Of a stretch of DNA of 64,000 nt, positions 43,566 to 53,000 are shown in pieces; positions within the stretch are counted from its first letter, which is position 1; the number at the start of each line of letters is the position of its first letter. The stretch comes from Colimorpha sp045222295 (GTDB lineage Bacteria > Bacteroidota > Bacteroidia > Bacteroidales > P3): assembly GCA_045222295.1 (NCBI GenBank), contig JBGUXP010000006.1, positions 1 through 64,000 on the forward strand, given 5' to 3'. Below the pieces are notes generated by a model. The model ran no database searches. It was not told the origin of the DNA and saw nothing but the letters and a program-made list of their open reading frames with translations. The translations under genes and the position numbers were made by a program.

Positions 43566-44972
43566 TTAGAATTTCCCTGAAATCCAACGCCAAATGTCAT
43601 TGCCGTTGGCCAACACCATGAGCGCCAGGAGAAGGAACATGCCGACATTCTGAGCATATGAGAGAAACTTGTCCGAGGGTTTCTTTCGGGTAACTATCTC
43701 CCAAAGAGTGAACAGGATATGGCCACCGTCGAGACCTGGGATGGGGATGATATTCATGAAGGCCAAGATAAGTGCCAAGAGGGCGGTGAGGCTCCAGAAG
43801 GCCTGCCACTCCCAGTGGTCGGGGAAGAGGTCGGCCATGGCGCCGAAGCCACCAAGGTTCTGCACACCACCAGGGGCAAAGAGCATCTTGAGACCCGAGA
43901 TATAGGTGACGAGAGTCTCCCATCCGTGGCTGACACCGGCGGGGATGGCTTCAAAGAGTGTGTAGTCAATATGCTGGACAAGGTTGGGGAAAAGTATAGC
44001 AAGATCGTTCTCGCACTGGACACCAAGCTTGCCGTTGTCATTGACGACCACAGGCAAGGAATCGAGGACACCCTGGCGGTAGAATCCCACCATAACGGTA
44101 GCACCGGCCTTCTCAGCCAGGACCGGGGTGATGTCCTGGAAGACATTGAAGGGTTGGCCATCAATACTCACGACGCTGTCGCCAGGCATCATGCCGGCCT
44201 TCTCTGCCGACGAGCCAGTAACGAAAGCCTTAATAACAAAGGGGGTGCGGAGCAGCATGAGATGTTTGACACGCTCGCGGCTGACACGTTCGGCCAACTG
44301 ACCACTGAGAGCGAGGGTAACGGTACTGTCTCCACGGCGCACGGTGACCTGACGAGCATCGCCGAGAAGGAGTTGCTTATTGGCCTCGGTATAGTCGTCG
44401 ATAAGAGAGTCATCGATGGCGGTGATGACATCGCCATGCTGGAATCCCTCTTCGAGCATCACATCGGCATACTGGAATCCATAGGTGGCATTATGCATGG
44501 GGAGTTCGTCCTGTCCCCAATGGGCGAATATAGCACCATAGAGCAGCAGTGCGGTGACGAAGTTGACTAGCACACCACCGCTGATAATGCAGAGACGCTG
44601 CCAAGCCGGCTTGGTGCGGTATTCCCAGGGCTGGGGTTCTGCCTCCAAGTCTTTCTCGTCCTTGGTCTCGTCAATCATGCCAGCGATATCGCAGTAGCCG
44701 CCTAGGGGAATCCACCCCAAACCCCAAAGAGTATTGTCCTGATCCTCAGGTCGTAAATTCTTCTCATCCCAGCTGTCGGGGGTCGTGGCGCTGAACCAGA
44801 GGAAATGCCACTTGCCGTCGAACTTCTTGGCTTTGAGAATGGAAAACTTGTAATTGAAAAAAATATAGTACCTGCGCACGCGCGTGTGGAAGAGCTTGGC
44901 AAAGAAGAGGTGGCCGAGCTCATGGGTGGCAACAAGGATTGAGAGGCTGAGGATGAGTGCTAACCAGTTCAT
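43566..44972 (-). CDS. rseP: Site-2 protease RseP
   Basis: A 468-residue intramembrane zinc metalloprotease. The catalytic HExxH is H17-E18-x2-H21 in VATHELGHLFFAKLF. The GYCDIAGMIDE loop follows, then two PDZ-like domains (around GFQHGDVITAIDDSLIDD and AEKAGMMPGDSVVSIDG). The third zinc ligand motif is NIIPIPGLDGGHILF near the C-terminus. In this family the protein cleaves membrane anti-sigma factors or signal-peptide remnants. It lies next to dxr (23 nt), the usual Bacteroidota pairing. Confidence 0.93.
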   Translation of the reverse strand: MNWLALILSLSILVATHELGHLFFAKLFHTRVRRYYIFFNYKFSILKAKKFDGKWHFLWFSATTPDSWDEKNLRPEDQDNTLWGLGWIPLGGYCDIAGMIDETKDEKDLEAEPQPWEYRTKPAWQRLCIISGGVLVNFVTALLLYGAIFAHWGQDELPMHNATYGFQYADVMLEEGFQHGDVITAIDDSLIDDYTEANKQLLLGDARQVTVRRGDSTVTLALSGQLAERVSRERVKHLMLLRTPFVIKAFVTGSSAEKAGMMPGDSVVSIDGQPFNVFQDITPVLAEKAGATVMVGFYRQGVLDSLPVVVNDNGKLGVQCENDLAILFPNLVQHIDYTLFEAIPAGVSHGWETLVTYISGLKMLFAPGGVQNLGGFGAMADLFPDHWEWQAFWSLTALLALILAFMNIIPIPGLDGGHILFTLWEIVTRKKPSDKFLSYAQNVGMFLLLALMVLANGNDIWRWISGKF

Positions 44973-44995
44973 TGATTTCTAAATTCTAAGTAATA

Positions 44996-46126
44996 CTATC
45001 TGTTTCTTATTGCTTTGTCTGTTTCAAAAAGATCCTCCAACGAAGGGTTGGCGATGAAAGGGGCCGACTGCATGGCGGCTTCAACACGGTCGGCAATATC
45101 AAGGAAAGAGATACGTCCATCGATAAAATGCTGGACAGCGACCTCGTTGGCGGCATTCATCACACAAGGTATGTTGCCACCGCGTTCAATAGCTTGATAG
45201 GCAAGGTCGAGGCAACGGAAGGTCTTTCTGTCGGGTTTCTCGAATGTGAGATTAGGATATAGGCCAAAGTCGAGACGAGGGAGATGACTCTCGATACGTT
45301 CAGGGAAGGCGAAGGCGAACTGGATGGGTGTTTCCATGGAAGGAATGCCCATCTGGGCCTTGATGCTGCCGTCACGGAACTGGACCATGGAATGAACCAC
45401 TGACTGAGGATGGACTATTACCTCGATATCCTTGGCATCAACACCAAAGAGCCATTTAGCCTCGATAACCTCCAACCCCTTGTTCATGAGCGAAGCGCTG
45501 TCAATGGTAACCTTGCGTCCCATCGACCAGTTGGGGTGTTTCAACGCTTGCTCAAGGGTGACTGTTGACAGTTGCTCGCAGCTCATGCCGCGGAAGGGAC
45601 CACCGGAGGCGGTAAGGAGAATCTTGTCAACACCATTTTCGCCGATAAGGCATTGGAAGATGGCCGAATGCTCGCTGTCGACAGGCAAGATAGGTACACG
45701 GTGGTGCAGGGCGGCGGTGGTAACGATGCTGCCTGCGACAACCATAGTCTCCTTGTTAGCCAACGCCACAGCATGGCCGTGCTCGATGGCACGAAGCGTG
45801 GGACGAAGGCCGGCAAATCCCACGATGGCAGCCAGCACCACGTCGATAGACCCCATCTCCATCAAGTCGACGATGGCTTCTTCTCCAGCGAAGACCTTGA
45901 TGCCATGAGGCTGCAGGGCCTCGCTGACATGGGAATACTTACTTTCATCGGCAATGGCGACAGCATTGGGTCCGAACTCTAGGGCCTGCTGAATCAACAG
46001 GTCGGCATTGCTACCGGCACAAAGCACCTCGACAGCAAAGCGGTCGCGGTGGCGACGAATAACATTGAGGGCCTGGGTGCCTATGGAACCTGTGGAGCCT
46101 AATATGGCGATTCGTTTCGTGGTCAA
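44996..46126 (-). CDS. dxr: 1-deoxy-D-xylulose-5-phosphate reductoisomerase
   Basis: A 376-residue enzyme of the MEP isoprenoid pathway. The NADPH site ILGSTGSIGTQALNVIRRH is at the start; later motifs are ALANKETMVVAG, PVDSEHSAIFQCL, TASGGPFRG, KHPNWSMGRKVTIDSASLMNKGLEVIEA, and HPQSVVHSMVQFRDGS. The only sensible start is the TTG at 46126, which gives (M)TTKRIAILGSTGS; the next in-frame ATG is about 120 nt upstream and lies inside the M23 peptidase gene. It is a probable member of the M23-dxr-rseP-lptG operon. Confidence 0.93.
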   Translation of the reverse strand: MTTKRIAILGSTGSIGTQALNVIRRHRDRFAVEVLCAGSNADLLIQQALEFGPNAVAIADESKYSHVSEALQPHGIKVFAGEEAIVDLMEMGSIDVVLAAIVGFAGLRPTLRAIEHGHAVALANKETMVVAGSIVTTAALHHRVPILPVDSEHSAIFQCLIGENGVDKILLTASGGPFRGMSCEQLSTVTLEQALKHPNWSMGRKVTIDSASLMNKGLEVIEAKWLFGVDAKDIEVIVHPQSVVHSMVQFRDGSIKAQMGIPSMETPIQFAFAFPERIESHLPRLDFGLYPNLTFEKPDRKTFRCLDLAYQAIERGGNIPCVMNAANEVAVQHFIDGRISFLDIADRVEAAMQSAPFIANPSLEDLFETDKAIRNR

Positions 46127-46148
46127 ACTATTATATATAATGTATTTG

Positions 46149-47057
46149 TTAGAACGAGATATATTCCTCTGGGTTGACGGGAGCCCCGTTGACCCACATC
46201 TCAAAATGGAGATGGGGACCAGTCTCGCGGAGGCTGGCATTGCCGACATAAGCTATCGGTTCACCGGCGCGGACGGCATCGCCCTGACGTTTGAGGAGGG
46301 TACTGTTGTTACGATAGACGGTGATAACATTGCCCGGGTGCTGGATGATGATGACATTGCCCGTCTCAGCGGTGAACTGGGCCGAGACGACGGTGCCGCC
46401 ATAAGCAGCATAGACCGGTTGTCCGGCAGCACCTGCAAGGTCAATTCCAAGATGGCGTTGAGCAGCATCGAAAAGACGGATAACCTTACCTTTAAGCGGT
46501 GCAAAAAAGAGGTGGGAGAGCGCCGGTGTGCTCTCGGTAGAAGAGACGGAAACGACAGAGGAGGCTTTCACCTGATAGCGATTATCCTCTTGCTCCACCT
46601 CCTGACGCAGAAGACTATCGTCATAGGAACGGCGATAGACGGCGGCAAGCTGCTGGAGGGAAACTGTGGAGTCGGACCTGAGAGCGTCTGCTTCGGCACC
46701 GAGGGTCTGGCCATTGAGGACAGCCCGAATGGTACCCACAAGCCACTCCTGCTTGGCAAGTTGCGTCTCCAAAGAGTCAATCTTGTGAGCGTTGACATAG
46801 GTCTGTTCCACCATGGCATTATCGGTATAGCCTGGAATCCACTCGCGCAAAGGAGTGAAAGCAATAAGGATGGTGGTAAGGAGGATGAAGACAATGATGG
46901 TGATGCCAACAGTGACAAAAAGATTGGCACCCGACAACTGGAAGGAGAACTTCTCCTTAAAGGTGTCAGTATCCATCACCACGAAGCGGTGCTTGTGCTT
47001 GATGACATCAGTTACAGGCTTACTCCGCAACTTAATCCACCATTCTTTTATCTTCAT
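46149..47057 (-). CDS. M23 family peptidase (LytM-type), membrane-anchored
   Basis: A 302-residue protein with a short cytosolic start, one membrane helix (LFVTVGITIIVFILLTTILIAF, about residues 46-67), a coiled-coil-like linker (KIDSLETQLAKQEWLVGTIRAVL) and a C-terminal LytM domain. The zinc ligands are in HLGIDLAG and HLHFEMW, so the peptidase is probably active on cell-wall peptides in the periplasm. Relatives in Bacteroidota act in envelope division or remodelling. It lies 22 nt before dxr. Confidence 0.9.
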   Translation of the reverse strand: MKIKEWWIKLRSKPVTDVIKHKHRFVVMDTDTFKEKFSFQLSGANLFVTVGITIIVFILLTTILIAFTPLREWIPGYTDNAMVEQTYVNAHKIDSLETQLAKQEWLVGTIRAVLNGQTLGAEADALRSDSTVSLQQLAAVYRRSYDDSLLRQEVEQEDNRYQVKASSVVSVSSTESTPALSHLFFAPLKGKVIRLFDAAQRHLGIDLAGAAGQPVYAAYGGTVVSAQFTAETGNVIIIQHPGNVITVYRNNSTLLKRQGDAVRAGEPIAYVGNASLRETGPHLHFEMWVNGAPVNPEEYISF

Positions 47058-47070
47058 ATGCTCTAGACCA

Positions 47071-47139
47071 AATAATCAACGAGTCAACGAGTCTGCGCGT
47101 TTGTAGACCTGTTGACTCGTTGACTTGTTGTCAATTATT
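47071..47139. repeat. Inverted micro-repeat between ppiD and M23 peptidase
   Basis: The left arm AATAATCAACGAGTCAACG (then agtc) pairs with the right arm GACTCGTTGACTTGTTG (then tcaattatt), interrupted by a 3-nt bulge and a loop of about 20 nt. It fills most of the 84-nt gap and would form a stable hairpin in the operon transcript. Confidence 0.8.
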
Positions 47140-47141
47140 GT

Positions 47142-49256
47142 TTAGAAGTGCTCGTTACGGTTATCTTCGATATTGGCTTTCATGCGAAGCACTTCGGTAA
47201 CCTGGCGAATCTTGTTACGGTATCCCTGCTCAAACTGGGCACGAACAAGGTTGCCGTCGGGTCCTTCCACCTTGGCCTTGCTGTCAACCTGCACCATATA
47301 GACGGCGCTGGCACCCTTGACGGGACTAGTGAGACCGCTCTTGGTGGCGGCGATGACAGCCTGAACTTTGGGCTCCATACCAAACTTGCCAAAGTAGTTG
47401 CTGCTGAAGGACACACTGTCGAGAGTGTCGACAGCCACATTAAGCTTGGTGGCGATAGAATTGATATCCTTGGCAGCCTTGGCAGCCTCTTCAGCACGAG
47501 CCATGAGAAGCTCGGCCTTCTTCTCGCGACGGACATCCTTCTCAATCATAGGACGCACCTGGTCGAGAGTGGCATAACCTTTCTTGAAGACATCCTTCAA
47601 GGTAGCGATAACATAGTTTCCATCGCACTCATAGACTTGATCAGTGACAGCGCCAATCTCGGTCTCTTTGTTGAAAGCCCAGCGGACAATCTCGCGGGCA
47701 TTGCTAACACCGGCGAGGCTCTCGGACATCAGACCGAGGCGGGCGTTGCGCATCTGAAGGTTCTGCTCCTGGGCGCTGGCCTCGAAGGATTTGAGAGTGC
47801 GATTCTGGGAAGCAAACTTATGAGCCGTGGTGTAGACGGCATCGTTGGTGGCCTTGGAGGGAACTATCTCGCGGGTGATGAGAGCTACACGGTATTTCTT
47901 GGTGGCGGGAGTCTTGTCGGTCACTTTGATTACCAGGTAGCCAATCTCACGCGGGTCGGCCACGACGAAACTCTGTCCAACAGGGGTGTTCACCACCTGC
48001 TCGTTAAAGAAACCATAGCCACCATCGGTCACCCAATTCAGGTCGCCCTTGCTCTCTTTCTTCTGGGGATCATCGCTGAACTGCTCCAGAGCCTCCTCGA
48101 AGGAGATGTGGTTACTGTTCAGCAGGGTACTCACACTGTCGGCAAGCTTCTTGGCCTGAGCGTCGCTGCGGGTGGTGACCTGAGAACCAGCCTTCTCGTT
48201 CAGCACGAGGATATAGCTGGCACGGAGGCTATCGGGACGCACGGCGGTGTTCATCACCTTGGCCATCATCCATTCGTTTCCGACAACGGAGGGGGCAATG
48301 AAGGCGCCGGGGGCAGCAGCCTCAATCTGAGCATCCAAGGGGGCCTTAAAGCTACTGGCTTTCACATAGCTGGAATCGTAGCTGCGATTGGACTCACCAT
48401 TGACAAAGAAGGGGATTTCCTCGCTCTCGATAGTCTGGAACTCTTCCCAAGTCTTCTCAACACCAGCCTGGATGTCGGCAAGGTCCTGAGGAGTGGGGTT
48501 GACGGGATAGACAATGAATTCAACATCGCGGAACTCCTCAACCACACGGAACTCGGCCTTGTGCTCTTCGTAGTAGTTCTTGTAGTCGGCATCGGCCACG
48601 GTCACCTCGTCGTCGCTGACGCTCTGGAAAGGCAGGGCGGCAACGCGGACATTGGAGACCTCCTGACTATAGACAGCGACCTTTTCGGCCAAAGCCTTCG
48701 GCATATAGAAACCGGAGAGTATCAGGCTGGCATACTTCTGCTGCATACGGTCTTTCTTAACAGCTTTCTCGAGCTCCACCCACTGCATACGCTGAGTGGT
48801 ATCCATGCTGGCAAAATTCTCAAGGGTGCGACGAACAGCGATAGTGTCGTAGACACCAGTCTGGGGGTTGGTGAAATACTGACGCAGATAGGGGTGGATG
48901 AACTTGCCGGTGTACATGTCGCCAAGTTCACCAGGAGTCACCTGCAGTCCCAACTTCTTAGCCTGCTCCTCGAAGAGGGTCTCCTCAACAAATTCACTCC
49001 ACACACTCTCGCGGATGCGGCTCTGCATCTCGGAGGGAACTTGGGCCACCTGCTGCTGCATCTTGTAGTTTTCCTCGGCACGTTCCACAAGTTCGTCGAA
49101 ACGCTGGCGCGACATGGTCTCACCATTCACTTTACCCATGTCGGGGATACCGCGGTTGTTCTTGGTCAAATCGCCAAGGATGAAGGCAATGATAGCAATG
49201 CCGACGAGGGCAACGGCAATCCACGAATGTTTTCTAATACTTCCGATAATTCCCAT
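47142..49256 (-). CDS. ppiD: PpiD-like periplasmic peptidyl-prolyl isomerase/chaperone
   Basis: A 704-residue protein with one N-terminal membrane helix (SWIAVALVGIAIIAFILGDL) and a SurA_N-like chaperone region (MGKVNGETMSRQRFDELVERAEENYK). A PPIC (parvulin) domain follows at about residues 330-440, with ASYILV, SFEEALEQFSDDPQKKESKGDLNWVTDGG and FVVADPREIGYLVIKVTDK. A second, degenerate parvulin-like half follows. The architecture fits PpiD, which helps outer-membrane protein folding at the translocon. It lies in the envelope cluster 84 nt before the M23 gene. Confidence 0.9.
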   Translation of the reverse strand: MGIIGSIRKHSWIAVALVGIAIIAFILGDLTKNNRGIPDMGKVNGETMSRQRFDELVERAEENYKMQQQVAQVPSEMQSRIRESVWSEFVEETLFEEQAKKLGLQVTPGELGDMYTGKFIHPYLRQYFTNPQTGVYDTIAVRRTLENFASMDTTQRMQWVELEKAVKKDRMQQKYASLILSGFYMPKALAEKVAVYSQEVSNVRVAALPFQSVSDDEVTVADADYKNYYEEHKAEFRVVEEFRDVEFIVYPVNPTPQDLADIQAGVEKTWEEFQTIESEEIPFFVNGESNRSYDSSYVKASSFKAPLDAQIEAAAPGAFIAPSVVGNEWMMAKVMNTAVRPDSLRASYILVLNEKAGSQVTTRSDAQAKKLADSVSTLLNSNHISFEEALEQFSDDPQKKESKGDLNWVTDGGYGFFNEQVVNTPVGQSFVVADPREIGYLVIKVTDKTPATKKYRVALITREIVPSKATNDAVYTTAHKFASQNRTLKSFEASAQEQNLQMRNARLGLMSESLAGVSNAREIVRWAFNKETEIGAVTDQVYECDGNYVIATLKDVFKKGYATLDQVRPMIEKDVRREKKAELLMARAEEAAKAAKDINSIATKLNVAVDTLDSVSFSSNYFGKFGMEPKVQAVIAATKSGLTSPVKGASAVYMVQVDSKAKVEGPDGNLVRAQFEQGYRNKIRQVTEVLRMKANIEDNRNEHF

Positions 49257-49337
49257 TTTGTTTAGTTTGTTTTTTAGCGCACAAAGTGCTTTTACTTGTT
49301 AATATTTTTTATTTATTCTTTTCTAATATGAAATGTG

Positions 49338-49345
49338 CAAAAATA
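49338..49345 (-). promoter_or_regulatory. -7 element upstream of ppiD
   Basis: TATTTTTG on the minus strand lies about 80 nt before the ppiD start codon. No good -33 box is seen. The rest of the 240-nt gap 49257-49496 is AT-rich with nothing else recognised. Confidence 0.45.
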
Positions 49346-49496
49346 CAAAGAAAAACCTATGTGGAAAAATTTTTTTTATCCGCACAGGGGAACGAAAATT
49401 ATAAAACACATAGAATCAATCATAAAGAGGCTTGTATTTCTCAATGAAAAACTTCCCGGAAAGGTACGAAAATGGGTGACATAGAGACCCTTCTTT

Positions 49497-49967
49497 TCAG
49501 AAATTAAAAGAAAAAGGAAGCAGGCTCGCCACACTCGGAAAGACCCTCACACGACCCTTGTCGAGATAGCAAATCACCCTCAACGGATGTCCCTGGGCGT
49601 ACTCATATTCCGACAGCACCTGTCGACAGGCTCCACACGGCGATGCCTCACAAAGAGCTCCCTCCGCATTACGTCCAACAATAGCCAGCGTCTCATAGTC
49701 ACGGCAATGGGGATACTGAACCGCGGCAGCAAAGATAGCCGTGCGTTCGGCACAGAGACCCGAGGGATAGGCCACATTCTCCTGGTTGCTTCCAATGACC
49801 ACCGTGCCGTCCTTCAACCGCAGCGCGGCGCCCACATGGAAACCCGAATAGGGAGCGTATGCACCCTCGGCGGCCTCGCTAGCACGACGCATCAGTCCGA
49901 AATCTTCACGCGACAAATCCTCAACCGATTCATACTCCTGATAATCAATAAAGATAGTCTTGTCCAT
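49497..49967 (-). CDS. cdd: Cytidine deaminase
   Basis: A 156-residue zinc enzyme that deaminates cytidine and deoxycytidine in pyrimidine salvage. The zinc and catalytic residues are C72-A-E74 (LCAERTAIFAAA) and C111, C114 (SPCGACRQVLSE). The substrate-binding YSGFHVGAALR segment is present. The length is slightly longer than the 130-residue norm because of an N-terminal extension (FIDYQEYESVEDLSRED). The gene is monocistronic, with its own promoter, between ppiD and the riboswitch-controlled giant gene. Confidence 0.94.
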   Translation of the reverse strand: MDKTIFIDYQEYESVEDLSREDFGLMRRASEAAEGAYAPYSGFHVGAALRLKDGTVVIGSNQENVAYPSGLCAERTAIFAAAVQYPHCRDYETLAIVGRNAEGALCEASPCGACRQVLSEYEYAQGHPLRVICYLDKGRVRVFPSVASLLPFSFNF

Positions 49968-49986
49968 AAAAAAACATTTTCCGCTG

Positions 49987-50017
49987 CAAAGTTACAACCT
50001 TTTTCGCAACTCTGCAA
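49987..50017 (-). promoter_or_regulatory. cdd promoter
   Basis: On the minus strand TTGC (plus 50014-50017) is followed after about 19 nt by TAACTTTG (plus 49987-49994). The cdd start codon is 20 nt further on. Confidence 0.6.
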
Positions 50018-50051
50018 GCGGAAAATGCATTAATGGAATTTATCGGACAGT

Positions 50052-53000
50052 TTATCTCTTGACTATCCGGCTCACAGCACCTTCGGCACGGAGCATGTAG
50101 ACCCCGGCATTGAAGCGAGTGAGGTCGAGGGTGTTGAGACCCTCCTGGAGGTTGAAGGAAGCCATCCGGCGACCCGTGAGGTCATAGAGGACCGCCTCGA
50201 CGGCATGGCTCACACTGACATTGACGAAGTCAGTCGTCGGGTTGGGCCAGAGGTTTTCCATAACCACCGTCACATCATCGATGCCTGTATTCTCGGCAAA
50301 GATGGCAACAAGGCTCGTGTCGGCAGTGACAACGATAGTGCGAACCGAGTCGGAGACATTGTCATTCCAGCCAACAAAATGATAGCCATCATTGGCGATA
50401 GCCTTGATTTCAACAATGGAGCCTTCAACGTAGGTTCCCGCACCGGAAACAGATCCCCATGTGGAGTCGTTGGCAGAGAGTGTGACAGTGTAATAGACAG
50501 GCTGAGGTATAATAGTATCATCAGTGAGTTCATGAATAACACCCACACCGGTGAGGTCGAAACCACCGGCCTCGAAAGGCGTAGGCCAGGGGTCGTTGAT
50601 GATATGTCCATAGGCATCATAGGTACCATACTGCGGATTGATGGAACCTACAACATCCACGACACGCACATAGACAATGCTGTCAATGTTGATACCCGTG
50701 CTGTCGCGGAGCTCCTCGAGGTCGAACGGAGTACCGTAACCAATGCGGAACTTGCCGGCGAGGTTGTTGATATTGGTGGGGTCAGTCTGACCGGCATTAC
50801 CCAGCTGGGTCTCGGTCTGAGTGAGGCAGGTGGCAGGGAAACGCACGAAGCTCTCGCCGTCGGTACTCACCTCGACAAAGGCCAGCTCAAGGCTACCATC
50901 ACTGAAACCGTTTTCAAAGACGGCAAAATCAGGACCCTCTCCATTGCGGATAGGACGGGCAAAAGTCACCAAGGCAGAACCACCGTCACCAAGGCTGACA
51001 ACGTCATACACATTGTTCATCGTGGCCATGCCGATAGCATTGCTCTCGGTACCGGTAGCGGCACGAGGACCGTCAGGGTTGGTTATATTGCGGGGACCAC
51101 GAGTGACAGAAACCCCTGTAGCCCATGCCACAAAGGCGCTGCTGTCGGCGGCAATGGCATTACAGCCCTCTGTACCTACAGCACCACAGAAACTACCAGG
51201 CTGGGGTACAATGGGATCGGGGCCGTGGGTATTGGTAGTGTCGGGAACGGTGACAGGATAGATGGCATAGGGCCATACATAGGTATAATCCATGTAATTA
51301 CCCATGTCGGTACTATCGGTAACGACGGCCACGCTGAGGTCACCCCACTTGTAGAAGTCGCCATTGTGCAACACGTCGCCAAGGCCCCAGCCTCCCACAT
51401 GGTTGAGCAGGCTCCACCAATAGTTACCGGGAGTGATACCAAGGGTATCCGTCATGCCTGCAGCGGTGTCGATATAGTTAATATCGGTGATGTAAGCGGT
51501 ACCTGTATAACTGAAGCGCGGGTCGACGGCAGCGATGGCATTCATCACTTGTTGAACGGTGACCGAGACAGAGTCGAAACGATAGCCCCAGGCCAACGCA
51601 GTGTCAGCCCAGTTGACGGCCATTACCACCTTGTTGGAACCATGTCCCACCCAGAAGAGAATATCGTTGGCGGCAATTGTGGCATCCTCCGGGACAGTGG
51701 GGGCGGTGGCCGGAGGATTCACGGGAATCACTGTGCCATAGTTGAAGTAGCAGTCGGTGGACACCTCGATGAGCGAACCGGGGTTAATCCACTCGTCCCC
51801 AAAGTCGGAACCTTCAATGGAAACACCGTCGAGTTTCACACAGTTGTAGTTATTCATACCGACTGTGATGGTGTAGAGAGAGTCATTGTCATCGACAAAG
51901 CGTACCATCGAGAGATTATAGATTGTGCCCAAATAACGCGAGAAGCTATGGTAGAAACGAGGATCGTAAGCCGAAAGGCTGTCGAAGACTTCCGAGGCCA
52001 CAACACCCTCATCGTCGTCAAAAGCAATACCCCAAGCATAGGTGGTGGGGGTGCTATTTTCATCCACCCAGTTGATAATCACAATAGCGCTATCACTACC
52101 CTGACCCACCCAGAAGAGGATATCGGCATTGGTGAGGCTGTCGACAGGTACGGGGGGCTCGGGGACATCGGGCGTGGTATCAAGAGCAACCACGATGTTG
52201 TCAATGCCACAATAATAATTAGAGGGATAGTCTCCTGTGTGGGCTGTATCCGTGCTCATCCAAAGAAGCGTCAACCGTGCATCAGCAGGAATGCCAGCAT
52301 ACTGCATGAAGCGGATTGTATCGTTGTGAGTGATACGATAGTCGGCGGGAATAATGTCAAGAGCCACGAAGTCAGAGGTGTCATTCACAATGTAACCGAC
52401 ACGGAGTTCCGCGCCACTGTGGAGAGTAGTGCGATGGTTGAAGGTGAGGACTGTCTGACTCAACGGATAGTCAAATGCGGGCAGAACGGCATAACGCTTG
52501 GTGCCATAATTGTGCATATTGTTGATGGCATTCTGATACGTGCCGTCATAGTTCTGGCAGACAATAAGAGCATTGTAAGGATTGCCAACTTCCATGCAAC
52601 CATAGTTATTGATAGAGGTAGCATAGCCTATACCACCAAAGTAGATTGAAGCAGTGGCAGTAGTGTCATAGTTGGCGGTGAAGCGACCGTTGCCTAAAAC
52701 AGTCCAGCACTCGGGCTGAGGAGCACTGGCATAATAGACACGCATACTCTCGTCGGTAGTGTATCCCGAGAAGGTCTCAGTGTAAGGAAGCGTGTGGATG
52801 GTGTTGCAGAGCACAAGCGGGGTGACCGGAGTGGTGTCGGGAGTAGAAGCGGCGGCATGGACACTCAGGTTGTCGATGCGGAAGTCATTGTCGGTGCCAC
52901 TAACAGTACTCTCTCCATAGAAAGCCAGACGCACGGTCTGCCCAGTAAAGTTAGCGAGAGAGACGGTGGCATGAGCGACAGTATTGGTCACCGCAGCAAG

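Noticed and set aside
44996..46249. Longer dxr frame beginning at an ATG near 46249
   Set aside because: The extension overlaps the M23 peptidase coding region and has no homology to Dxr; a TTG at 46126 gives the expected start.
47148..49265. A 705-codon plus-strand frame opposite ppiD
   Set aside because: The minus strand encodes a complete PpiD-like protein; the plus-strand translation shows no recognisable domain and is a codon-bias shadow.
50205..52649. Long plus-strand frames opposite the B12-linked giant gene
   Set aside because: They are shadows of its codon use; the minus-strand gene has a signal peptide, domains and a sorting domain.
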